Source: Cyanoderma ruficeps
Lineage: Eukaryota > Chordata > Aves > Passeriformes > Timaliidae
DNA: 64,000 nucleotides
Reading direction: 5' to 3'
NCBI GenBank assembly: GCA_008694505.1
Contig: VZDJ01000063.1
Coordinates: forward strand, 940,828 to 1,004,827
The notes beneath the pieces were generated by a model, which was not told the origin of the DNA, did not search any database, and saw nothing but the letters and a program-made list of their open reading frames with translations. The position numbers were made by a program, and so were the translations under genes. Of this stretch, positions 12,950 to 22,713 are shown piece by piece (positions within the stretch are counted from its first letter, which is position 1; each line of letters begins with the position of its first letter).

Positions 12950-13910
12950 AAAAAGATCTCAAAACCAGCCCTAAAAAAAATAGCTGCTGTGGTAAAAAAT
13001 TTGGGTGAAAGTTCTCAGTGCTTTTCCTTTTGGTTTTGGGGTTGTTTTGCCCGCTTAAAAAAAAAAAAAAAAAGAAAAGAAATGAATTTAAAAAAAAGAA
13101 ATTGAAGAGACACGTGTTGTAATTGGAGTTAATTCCAGGGGAAAAATATTTGTCTGTAGAACAAAAAAGAAACGAAAAAGAACCCACCAAAAATCCCCCA
13201 AAAACCTAAAAAGGGGGAAAAATAAAAGAAGAATATCTTTGTATATCTCTGTATCTCCCACTTTCCAGTTCTGCTGCAGTTCCCCCTGAACTGCTGCTGC
13301 TTGCTCCAATCTGCTGCCTGCTTAACAACGGAATGACAGGCAACATCTGTTTGTATAGAAGCCAAGATCAAGCCTTCAAAATGTTTTTTGGCTCAGTTTC
13401 TTTTTTTTTTTTTAAATTTCTTTTTCTACCCCCTCCCTTCGAAAGACCAAAAAAAAAANACGGGCGATTAAAATAAGTAAGTTAAAAAAGAAAAAAAAAA
13501 TTTAAAAAAAAAAAATCAGCCCGGCTCCAAATACAATTCCAGTGAGTAACAATGTCAGGCTGCTGCCAATTCTGTGGCAAATCGGGAGAAAGCACAATAA
13601 TTCCACATGCTGAGATGTGAACAACTGGAAAGGAACCAACTCTGGGGAAGTCACAATGGGAACTGTCCCAGCGCCCCCACCCCCAGCCCCGCTGCCACCC
13701 TTTAGGAGGGTACAGGGGGGGACTCTCTCCAGGGGGAGGAGGGGAAAAAAAAGAAAAATTAAGCCACTAATTTAACAAAAGGAAAAGGCAAAAACACCAC
13801 CACGACCATCAAACCGAAGCGGTTTGAAAACTCAGGGAATGTTTTATTCGCTGGAGATTTGGGACAACGCTGCTGCATGCACATGTATGGGGGGGNNNNN
13901 NNNNAATAAA
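12950..13910. repeat. A-rich low-complexity region with assembly gap
   Basis: Multiple A-runs of 8-18 bases (about 13056-13073, 13091-13097, 13450-13458, 13490-13518) are separated by short unique stretches. There is one N at 13459 and a 9-N gap at 13896-13904, directly after a G-run. The gap sits between homopolymers, so it probably marks an unresolved homopolymer and not a large missing piece, although its true size is unknown. Confidence 0.8.
13896..13904. other. Assembly gap, 9 Ns
   Basis: Nine consecutive Ns lie between a G-run and an A-rich run. Any open frame crossing this point is meaningless. Confidence 0.99.
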
Positions 13911-14176
13911 AAGGGGGAAAAAAATAAAAGAAAATAAGCAGACAAGTTGCTAAGGAGACTTGTGTAAACTGGGAATCCAGGCACATTTCTGGCCTTTCCC
14001 CCCATATTCCATCTCGTATTCCGATCACGCAGCACTGCGGCACGGCTGCACCAATGCACTGCATTAATCTTGGCCTTAAACGGGGCTGCCTGGCAGAGCA
14101 GAGCGTGTCTGTGGATCATCTTTCAAAGTTAACAAGTTAAAGGCAGCCAGGGTGGCGGTGGGTGGGGAGGGCTGGC

Positions 14177-14208
14177 GGGGCGGGGACCTCGCTGCCGAAT
14201 ATAAAATA
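14177..14208 (+). promoter_or_regulatory. GC-box plus TATA-like pair, candidate core promoter
   Basis: A GGGGCGGGG box, the classic SP/KLF-type GC box, lies at 14177-14185. It is followed about 15 bp later by TATAAAATA at 14200-14208. That spacing would be compatible with a start near 14230-14240 on the plus strand. A pyrimidine-rich block (CTCCCTCC type, about 14294-14330) follows downstream. No recognised exon lies below it, so a non-coding transcript or a chance pairing remain equally possible. Confidence 0.28.
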
Positions 14209-14864
14209 CAGGAGCCCGGCTCAGGAAGGGAATTTTAAAGAGGAAGTGTTATCCGGGCAGATATAGAACACTGCGAGGCTCTGGCTGCGTCTCTCCCTCC
14301 CTCTCCCTCTCCCGCTTCTCCCGACAAAACCCCCGTTCCCTGGCAGATGTCTGAACCCCCGCCAGATCCAACAATGTCCGAGCCGCTCTGCCCCACAGCC
14401 CGGGCTGTCCCAGCATCTGGATCGTGTATCCACACCAAACTGCCTCCTCTCCCTCTCCCCTCCAGTGCCCGGGCCCAAATGGGAATTGGATGGAACGTTG
14501 TCACCTTCCACTTTTAGGAAGGGGCAAGATCAAACCAAAGGCTGAGCTATTTGTGCGTGGTGACCTTGTCTGGGACGGGATTAAACCTAGTGGGGTTTTC
14601 TCTTTTTTTGGGTGCAGGAAATCCACCTCTTTCTTTAAACCCTCCTTCCCTCTCCTCCTCATCTCAAATCCTCTCCTGGCTCAGTGGGATCATCCAACAC
14701 CTGCTTTTCCTGCTCCTTTTGTGCCCTGCGTTGGGGGGGATGAGGATTTCCCTCCTCGCATGGAGGAATCCAGGAACTGACAAACCCAACAGCAGCGCTC
14801 ATGGGAAAGGCCAATTCCACGGGCTGTGCCCTGGAGCATTATCCCACTTCCTATCCCAAGGAAA
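14209..14864. other. Unique non-coding stretch downstream of TATA-like site
   Basis: Contains a CT-rich tract at about 14294-14330. Open frames on both strands (about 90-118 codons) overlap one another and none has a recognisable domain. No repeats were identified. Confidence 0.45.
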
Positions 14865-14940
14865 AGTCTCCCCGTGGCAGGGGCTGGAATGAGGTGGGCT
14901 CTAAAGTCCCAGCAAAGCCAAGACCATTCTGGGATTCTCT
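14865..14940 (+). mobile_element. CR1 LINE 3'-end fragment
   Basis: The sequence resembles the last 75 bp of avian CR1 in sense orientation. A 'GTGGCAGGGGCTGGAATGAG' stretch corresponds to the CR1 'GGCAGGGGGTTGGAAC' region. It is followed by a diverged 'CTTTAAGGTCCCTTCC' equivalent and ACCATTCTGGGATTCTCT, a decayed form of the ATTCTATG-type tail. It is strongly diverged and truncated, and so dead. Confidence 0.7.
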
Positions 14941-15884
14941 GGGTGAGGGATTGTCCCGAAGGCAGCACATTCCACCACAGGAACCCAGAGCTCCCCAAGG
15001 AGCATCATCTTTGATTTCTACCCAGGGCAGAAGCACAGGAGAGGGAATTCCTTGTGCTCAGCCCCAGAGGGTTCCCTGTGGATGTCACCCCCGCCAGGAG
15101 AAGAATTCCATGATCAACATTTGACTCACCTGACTGCTTGTCTTGCTTTAGGAGAAACCACCTAAAAGAAAAATACCAAACCAATGAGTTAAAATTGTTC
15201 ATTTGAGATCTGGCTTTTGCCCTAGCAGTTAAGGAAAAAAGCAGAAATCATCACAAAATCCTGATTTTCGAGTGTTTCTCTGAGTTAAGCGAAAGCACAC
15301 AAAATAAACATCCCCCTTTCCTCAGCTTGCTCAGCTCCTTTGTACAGGCTGATGTTTCTGTCCCAAACCCAAAAACGTGGCATTGAGGCACCTGCCTTGA
15401 GGTCCACACACCTGGAAACAGCTGGAATGAGGTTTAAGGGGTTGTTGAAGGAGGTTTTCGGTTCCACAGCAGAGCCAGGAGAAGGAATCAAGCCACAGCT
15501 CCTCATGTCCATGGAGAACCAGCGATTTTAACTTCAAACCAGTGAAATTGGTACCTCAGCAAACCCTGAGCTGGCCTGGGGCTGCCCACACACCCCTGTC
15601 CCCTGCGGGAGCCGCCTGCAGACCTTCCAGCAGCCCAGGAGAGCAGGGAAAACATTCCTTGCCTTTCCCTCTGGCCAGCCACCTGCAGGTCTCCTTGGAA
15701 AGCCTCTCCCTGCCAGGCAGAAACCTCCAGCTCTGCTGGGGCCGGCTCAGCCCTTCCTCCCCCCAGAAAAGCACCGAGCCCTGAGCAGCCCCAAAAAGGA
15801 CCCCTGGGCAAAGCTCCCGACTGCACCCAGCACCCGAAAGGCACCACCATGGAGAGAGAGCCGGGAAGGAGCAAGAAAAATCAC
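14941..15884. other. Unique non-coding stretch
   Basis: No tandem repeat or mobile-element tail was recognised. The 123- and 156-codon minus-strand open frames around 15503-16026 run into the adjacent CR1 fragment and lack any domain signature, so they are not called as genes. Confidence 0.5.
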
Positions 15885-16122
15885 TTTGAAGTGACAGGGA
15901 GGAGGTTGATTTGGGATTTTGGGGAGGAATTGTCCCCTGGCAGGGTGGGCAGGCCCTGGCACAGGGTGCCCAGAGCAGCTGTGGCTGCCCCTGGATCCCT
16001 GGAATGTCCCAGGCCAGGCTGGACACTGGGGCTTGGAGCAGCCTGGGATGGTGGAAGGTGTTCCTAGTGGAATGGGATGAGCTTTAAGATCCTTTCCAAC
16101 CTAAACCATTCCACAATTCCCT
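15885..16122 (+). mobile_element. CR1 LINE 3' fragment, sense strand
   Basis: About 240 bp matches the CR1 3' untranslated region in order. The segments are the GAGGGTGGGCAGGCCCTGGC type, then GGGTGCCCAGAGCAGCTGTG, the TGGACACTGGGGCTTGGAGC type, and finally GCTTTAAGATCCTTTCCAAC with ACCATTCCACAATTCC as a degenerate tail. The element is 5'-truncated, as is usual for CR1, and contains no reverse-transcriptase region. Similarity assessment is by eye against the known avian CR1 3' consensus. Confidence 0.9.
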
Positions 16123-19100
16123 GATGAAAAGCAGAAGAGGCAAAAAAGATGCCAAACCCCACTGCAGGTGCAGCACCAGGTGCTTTTGGCACTTTCCACA
16201 TTCAGGCCCTGAGGTTTTCGGAGGAATTTCTGCTGCCGAGTTTGACTGAGAGCGGGGCTACATTTTTGTTTTGGTTGCCAATTGGAAGCCACTATTTTTA
16301 TCCACAAGTCCCCCAAAGCATCTGTTTCCCTGGAGCTATTTAAGATTTCCTTTTATAAGAACCTACTTAGAGGTGTATCATTATTTTTAAACGTTACTCT
16401 GTGCAGCCACGCTCCCATTTTATCATCATTACAAGTGTCATTATCCCTGCATTTGAACTGGGTAATTTAAAGGAGAGATAAAATCCTTGCAGGGGGAGCT
16501 GAGAGTTGCTTCCCCTCCAGCAAATATTTTGGGATAATACCTGGCACACGGAGCAAGCTGGTGCATCCCAGTGAAAGGAAAAGAAATCCCATGTTATCTA
16601 GGGGGAAAAAAAAATGTTTGGAAGCATCCACAGAGTAGACAGATGCCCAGAAAAAAGGAGAAACCCCCACTTAAGTGTTCCTGTAATGTAATGTAATTTC
16701 TGATGGGAATGAAGCTCAGGTCATTGAATTTCAGGAGCCTTTTCCCTCCTGCACTTTCCCTCATGGATCCACTTTGCTGCTGGCCGTGGCGGGGGGTTTA
16801 CTGCCTCATCACCAAGGAAATGAGATTTTTCTCCAATCTCTTTCTACAGCAGGAAAAACACACCTTTTTCTGCACAGGTACCACAATTTGGGCAAAGAAG
16901 AACAAGACCCGAATTCTCCAGCTCTGGGTTCAAGCTGAGGCAGAGCAGGAGTGATGCCTGGAACTGCCAACACTCGGGTGTGCCCCAGAACACCACCAGG
17001 ATGTGCAGAATCTCCATTCCTGACAAGCAGCAGCTCAAATCTGACCCAAGGCTGCAGATATTTGCAATAAAAGCTGACTCACTGTCCCAGAGCAGGTTAA
17101 ATGCATCCAGTGGTGAAGAGAATCACTTGTTATGAATGGTTTGGATTAAATTTTTCACACCTGTCAAGGCTTTCTAGCAAGAAATTTTGACCTCTACGTG
17201 CCCTGTTCTAGAAATCCCACAGAGAAAAGCAAATTTACCTCCTTCCAGCTTGAAATTAATGCTGTGATAAAGGAACCAAAAGCAAATTTTAACACCAAAA
17301 CAGGGCAGCTGATCCCGTAAACTCTTCTAGACACACGGACCTTCAAAAACAAATTCATTTAGCAGAAAATGAGATGTTGACACACCTAAAGAAAGAGCCC
17401 AGAAACTGTCCTTCCTTCTCCCCTTCCCTGCTGACACGTCAGGTGCCAGGAGGACAAACCTTCATCCATCAGGTGGTGACACTGGCAAAGAACTTCTTTG
17501 TTGAGTGGATTTCAATGACCAGAATTTACTAAACACAACTTTAGAGGTACAAAATTAATTCTTCCTCGCATTGATCCTTTCAGCATTGCCCATGGACACT
17601 CATTCTTTGGGAATCCAACCAAAGCCAGGGAAAAAATGCACCCTGACTTCATTTCCTGGCATTGTCACCCCTCAGTCACTGATCCAGGCTGTTCTCCACT
17701 GTCACCAGGCTGAGGAAAGGGCATTAACTCACGTCCTTCAAACTTGCTTTTTGTCCTTAATTTCCAACTTGACACTGTTCCCACCTTGTTGGCACGTGGG
17801 GATGGAACTCTATTTTAACCCCAAATGGAAGGATTTCGGAAGATTACCTGGCTTAGCAGTTCAATTCATCCTGAGTGGTGACAGGCAGAGGATGGGAGCA
17901 AGGGGAGCAGCAGAGACCTCCAGGACTGACAGAGGAAGTGAACAGCACAGCCTGGAATTTATCTCACATCTCTTGGTTCCAGTCCAAATGCTTGAACCAC
18001 GACATCATCCCCCAGGCCTGGGACACCAACAGAACCTTTAACCCTCGTGCTGGAACCTCCTGAAGCGTTTTCCATCATTTTTCCAGCAGAGGTGGCCTCC
18101 AGGCTGGGGCAGGATCCTGCGCTGGCTGCTCAGGCCTGGAGGAACCCAGCCCAGTTTGGGGTCCCAGCCCACGCTGGGTTTAATCTCAGATTGTTCCTAT
18201 TCCCAAATCTTTGCCTGAGAGCCCCTTAATTTCAAAATTATGGTAATTCAGAGGGAGGGGGTTTACATTCTCCATTCCAAGGGAGGCTCCTGCCTTCCTT
18301 AGCAGAATCCTGTCTTTCCAAACCAGGACAACCCTGATGTGGCTCTGCAGAACTCAGACCAGCACAACTGAACTGAAATCGTGAAAGCTGAAATCAGCCT
18401 CACCGTTGAAAATGAAGTTTTTTTTCTCCTTCCTTGCTCTTGTGGGATTGTCCCTTAAGGGCCCTAAATGCTGAACATGTAGAAGTTGGTAAAGTTTGCC
18501 AGAACAACCTCCCCTGCTGCAAACTGGGAGAGGGAGAAGTGCTCCAGCCCTGCTTTGGACTAGGAAGAGACAGGAGAAATAAAAAGAGCATCTGACACCA
18601 AAATAAAACTGTTTTGGTCACTGCCATCTCTCTTATTCTAAATGAAGCAATTGTGGGCTCCGTTTGTTTTGCATTCTTAATTAGCAGACGGAACAGATGG
18701 CAAAGGCGTCACTTAAAGCCACACGGCCGACAAAATAACCCAGGCTGCCAGGGCTGGTTCTCACCGGGAACAAGGAATACTTTCCCCTCTTCTTCCCATT
18801 GAAAGGCACCCCGAAGAGAGGAGCCAGCAAATGTCTGTTGGAGCAGGGCACTCACCACAGAAAGGAATCCATTGTGTGGGGAGGGTGCTGAGGGAGGGAA
18901 GGAGGGAGGGACGGGCGGCAGCGAACGGATCGCAGAGGGAACAGAAAACAGGGATGGAAACGAGCAGAGCACTGCCAGGAACACGGCGAGGGGCTCAAAG
19001 AAACCTTGAGGGCCCCCTGCCCTCTGTTCTGGGCTCCAGGCACAGGCTGCAAGGTCTGGGTTACAGGTCTCAAGGCAGCTGGAGAGGAGATGTTGTCCGG

Positions 19101-19174
19101 GAAGGTGTTGTCCCACAGCCACACCCGACTCATCCTCTCCAGACCTGGAAAACTCAGTGAGGAGCTCCTCAGAG
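16123..19174. other. Unique non-coding stretch
   Basis: About 3 kb has no recognised gene or repeat. A short TAATG-type repeat lies near 16683-16698, and a GGGA-rich purine tract (about 18890-18912) is a minor low-complexity patch. The AT-rich interval 17090-17350 has no repeats. Open frames reach 166 codons (18709-19209, minus strand) without a family signature. Confidence 0.5.
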
Positions 19175-19312
19175 CACAGCTTCCCATCCCTGGACATCCT
19201 CAAGGCCACGCTGGGCCAGGCTTGGAGCAGCCTGGGACAGTGGAAGGTGGCAGGGTGGAACTGGATGAGCTTTAAGGTCCCTTCCCACCCAAACCATTCT
19301 GGGATTCTCTAA
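19175..19312 (+). mobile_element. CR1 LINE 3' fragment, sense strand
   Basis: The sequence contains TCCCTGGACATCCTCAAGGC, GGCTTGGAGCAGCCTGGGA, GAGCTTTAAGGTCCCTTCCC and CCAAACCATTCTGGGATTCT in the CR1 order, ending in a decayed ATTCT-type tail. It covers about the last 140 bp of the element. It is non-coding and 5'-truncated. Confidence 0.92.
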
Positions 19313-21730
19313 AAGAAGCAAAGCACAGTTTGAAGCACCACCCACTGCAGGAGGAGAGTTCAGAGCCACAACCAGGATGGAATATTCTGCCAAAAATCAT
19401 AAACTACGTGTGGCACTCACATCCTAATTCCTCTGCCTCAAGCACAGGGAAGGAATGGGATTTAAAAAACCCCAAAACAAACCACATACAACTTGCTGGA
19501 AACAGGGAGGGTCTTGGTCTCTTGGGTAGGGCTGCACCTGCGACCCAGAACACAGGTATGTGACATCTCAGAGGAAGAACCTCCCTGGGGAATCTCTCCT
19601 GGAAGTCCCAGGTCCCTTTATTCAGTCCTCCACCTCCTACAAAGCCCCAGCAATTTAATCCCTGCGAGCATCCCCCGCTCCTTGGAAAGGAGAAGGAGAT
19701 GCTGACAGGGTTTTGTTCCTCTCACAGCCTGGCGAGGTGCTCTGACAGCCCTGCTGATGGGCTACAAGAGGATTTTTGGCATGGCATTCCCCCAGCACCA
19801 CGGAGAGGCTGTTCCCAGCATGGATGAGTGAGCAGGATCAGGGCACAGCCTGATGGGCCATAAAATGACCATCAGCAGCCTCTCCTGGCTCTGCTGGAAC
19901 GTGCCAGCAGTCCCCAGCTTCCAAAGCCTCTGCAGCCTCCAGACCTCCTCTCTGATGCCATTCAAATGCTCGGAATGGCCAGTCCTGTCCAGCTCCTGCA
20001 GCCACAGGCCCGCTCGGCTGCCCCAGGGGTGGTGCTGAGTGTGTGCCTGCACGGGGCTGCTGCTGCTGCTCGGCCCCTCTGATGGTGGGAGGAGATCAGG
20101 GCTGGTGCTCAGGACCTGCTCAGCTGAGCCTCAGAGCCTGCAGAAAGAGCCTGGGCCTCCAGGGAACAGGGGATGGGCCTTGGGAAGAGCACAGGGCTGG
20201 AGAAGAGAGGTAAATCCCCACGGGAGGAGGGAGGGACAGGGCCCAGGGCTGCTGTTTCCACCCCTCCCTCCTGGTCAGAGCCCTCTGAAAGGCTAAAACC
20301 TCTCTGGAGGAACACCCTGACTGAACCCCACCTGCCTGTGGGACAGCGCCTTCCTCCACCAGCTGCTTCCAAACTTTTTGGCCACTTTGCTCCTCGTTCC
20401 TCTCCATTTTCTCTTCATTCCTTGCTTTGTTTTCACCTCTCTCTGCAGCTCCCTGACCTTCCACGAGCCGAGGGCTCTGTGCTCATCCCTGCGGCTTCCC
20501 CCAGCCTCAGCCTCAAATGACATTTGCCTTTTGTTACCTCCACCGGCTCTGCCCTCCCCGCTTGTCCCAGCTGCTCCATAATCCAGGAGAAGCATCCCCT
20601 CCACGCCAAGGCCCCAGGACACGGAGCCCAGGGCTGGAGCTTCATGCCCTCCAAATTTAGAGCTGGACATTGCTCCGCTGGCACAACACTTCACCCTCCA
20701 GCAACTGCTCTAAATTAGGAAACGGCTCCACAAACACTCTTTTGCCTCGGCTGGGAATTCCCTTTGGAGGTGTAGGAGAGAGAACTGCTGGCAGTGCCCT
20801 GCCCTCACCTTCCCTGCAGCTCACAAGGTCCAGAAAAACCTCACCTGGGCTGCAGCTCCTGCAGGTAAAATCCACACAGTGAGAAATCTGCTCCAGTGAT
20901 CTTGGGATCACTGGGATCCACAAAATGGTTCAGGATTCCTCACGCAGAAATTTGGGGATCTGAGGTGCCCAGGAGGGTAATTCCCAAAGGGTCAGACTCA
21001 ATGCAGCCCCCTGTGCATAAAATGCAGCAACCGTGGCAAATCACACAGGCAGAGAGAGAAAAAAACCCATTTCTGGGCAGAGCAGTGGGAAAAGACCAAG
21101 GAAATAGAGAAGGATGTGCTGCCCATCCAGGCTGTCAGTGCCTCAAACACCCAGCTGCTTCCTCACATCCTGACCCACCACAGCTCCTGCTAAAGCTGTG
21201 GGGAGAGAAAGATGGGATTTTCACCTTTTCAGTGGGGAGAAATGGATTTAGTGCAGTGCAAAGTGCTCGTCGATGTGCTGCCTTTGGCAGTCACCTGGCA
21301 AAGGGGAAACCTGGGCTCTGCTCCCTGCTCCTGCATTCAAGAATCAGCAATTAAAATGCACCATCAGCCCTCAAAGCTATAATCTCATTAAAAATGAGGA
21401 CTGGAATGAAACAATTCACCAGCCCAAGCCTTCCTAGGGCCAGTGGAGGAAGCAGGAAGGGGAATGCCTGCAGCCAGCCCCCGCCTCTGTCAATACTCGG
21501 TTGTTCATGCAAAGCAGAGCAGCATTAATGCAGGCTGGAGTTCAGCACACATTCCTGCAGCCTGGACAGGGTTCAGATTTCCTGGAGGAAGGGAGGGGAG
21601 CAGAGCAGGCTGTCCCACATCTGAGGTGACCACACGGAATGCTGAGAACACACGAGGGAAAGGAGCTGCTCCCGCTGCCTCCCACTCCTCCCTCATCCTG
21701 CCAAAGGCAGCCCCCAGAGCTCTGAATTTC
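19313..21730. other. Unique GC-moderate non-coding stretch
   Basis: Many overlapping open frames of 60-150 codons occur on both strands, as expected for GC-rich DNA with few stops. None has a domain signature or splice-bounded conservation visible here. No tandem array or mobile-element tail was recognised. Confidence 0.5.
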
Positions 21731-21925
21731 CATGAAATCCCAGAATGGTCGGGTTTGGAAGGGAGCTTAAAGCTCCCGTAATTCCCTTCCACTGTCCCAG
21801 GTTACTCCAAACCCCGCCCAGCCTGTCCTTGGGCATTTCCAAGGATCCAGGGGCAGCCACAGGTTCTCTGGGAAATCCATTCCATCATTCACCACCCCCC
21901 AGGGAAGGGTTTCTTCCTGACGCCG
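21731..21925 (-). mobile_element. CR1 LINE 3' fragment, antisense, interrupted
   Basis: Read on the minus strand this is the CR1 3' end. On the plus strand the order is a tail remnant (AAATCCCAGAATGG), GGTTTGGAAGGGAGCTTAAA, CCTTCCACTGTCCCAGGTTA, then GGCAGCCACAGGTTCTCTGG and an AGGGAAGGGTTTCTTCCT stretch. The next CR1 segment resumes at about 22086, after an unrelated insert of about 165 bp. Confidence 0.88.
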
Positions 21926-21937
21926 TGCACAGGAAAG

Positions 21938-22107
21938 GTGCTGCACATCCCAGGGAAAGCTCCCAGCAGGAAGAAACTGGAGCTCACCACCGAGCAGGAA
22001 AAGCTGGAGAATCCCAGGAGCTCTGAGCACGAAGGTGAACCAGCCTCCCTTTGAAAAGGGCTTCACTCTTGGGGGTTTCAGACTGTGAGGGAAGAATTTC
22101 TTCCTCA
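21938..22107 (+). repeat. 170-bp unit, arm A of an inverted pair
   Basis: This block is inverted-complementary to 22544-22713 with equal length (170 bp) and no indels. By eye there are about 15 mismatches, roughly 91 percent identity. It lies between two pieces of one CR1 copy. AGGGAAGGGTTTCTTCCT (21901-21918) and its near-copy AGGGAAGAATTTCTTCCT (22088-22105) flank it like a target-site duplication. The unit may be an unnamed short interspersed element or part of a larger repeat, and its family was not recognised. Confidence 0.85.
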
Positions 22108-22160
22108 CACCCAATCTAAACCCACTGCCAGTCTGAGGCCATTCCCCCATCCCGGCCCCG
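22088..22160 (-). mobile_element. CR1 LINE fragment, continuation upstream of the insert
   Basis: The plus strand reads a GGGAAGAATTTCTTCCT stretch followed by CACCCAATCTAAACCCACTG and CAGTCTGAGGCCATTCCCCC. These correspond, in antisense, to the CR1 region just 5' of the segment at 21731-21925. It appears to be the second half of the same insertion, split by the 170-bp unit. Confidence 0.75.
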
Positions 22161-22543
22161 TTTGCTTTGGGAAGGCTCAAGGCAAAGACTGTCTGCTCTG
22201 TGTGAGCATTGAGATCCAGCTCTGTCCCTCCTTCCCCGTCCCTGGATGTCCTCAAAGAGGTGACACAGGTCTGACTGATGTCCCCAGGTGAAATGTGGAG
22301 CACAGTGGATGACACCTGTAGGTGGAGGAACCACGGCAGGATGGCCTGTGAGCTGTGTGTGCCCCTGGGATTACCAGCCCAGCTTGGTCCTGCTGAAATC
22401 CACGTCCAAATGCCTTTTTTGGGGGGCCTTGATTAAGCTCTGGGCATGGATGTGTTGCCACCTGTTAATCTGCTGAGCTCAGAGCCTAAATTAAAAGTGC
22501 ACTAATTTTCAAAAGTCTTAAAACTCCCCTGGACTTCACTGTA

Positions 22544-22713
22544 TGAGGAAGAAACTCTTCCCTCCCAGTCTGAAACCCCCGAAAGTGAAGCCCAGTACAG
22601 CGGGAGGCTGGTTCACCTTTGTGCTCAGAGCTCCTGGGATTCTCCAGCTTTTCCTGCTCTGTGGTGTCCTCCAGCTTCTTCCTGCTGGGAGTTTTCCCTG
22701 GGATGTGCAGCAC
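22544..22713 (-). repeat. 170-bp unit, arm B of an inverted pair
   Basis: Reverse complement of arm A (21938-22107), 437 bp away. Homology stops abruptly at both ends. Beyond the outer end of arm B the flank is not CR1, although the last ~20 bp of the arm retain the CR1-like GGGAAGAGTTTCTTCCTCA. That suggests arm B was copied from arm A after arm A was already in CR1, or that the unit itself ends in a CR1-like sequence. Confidence 0.85.
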
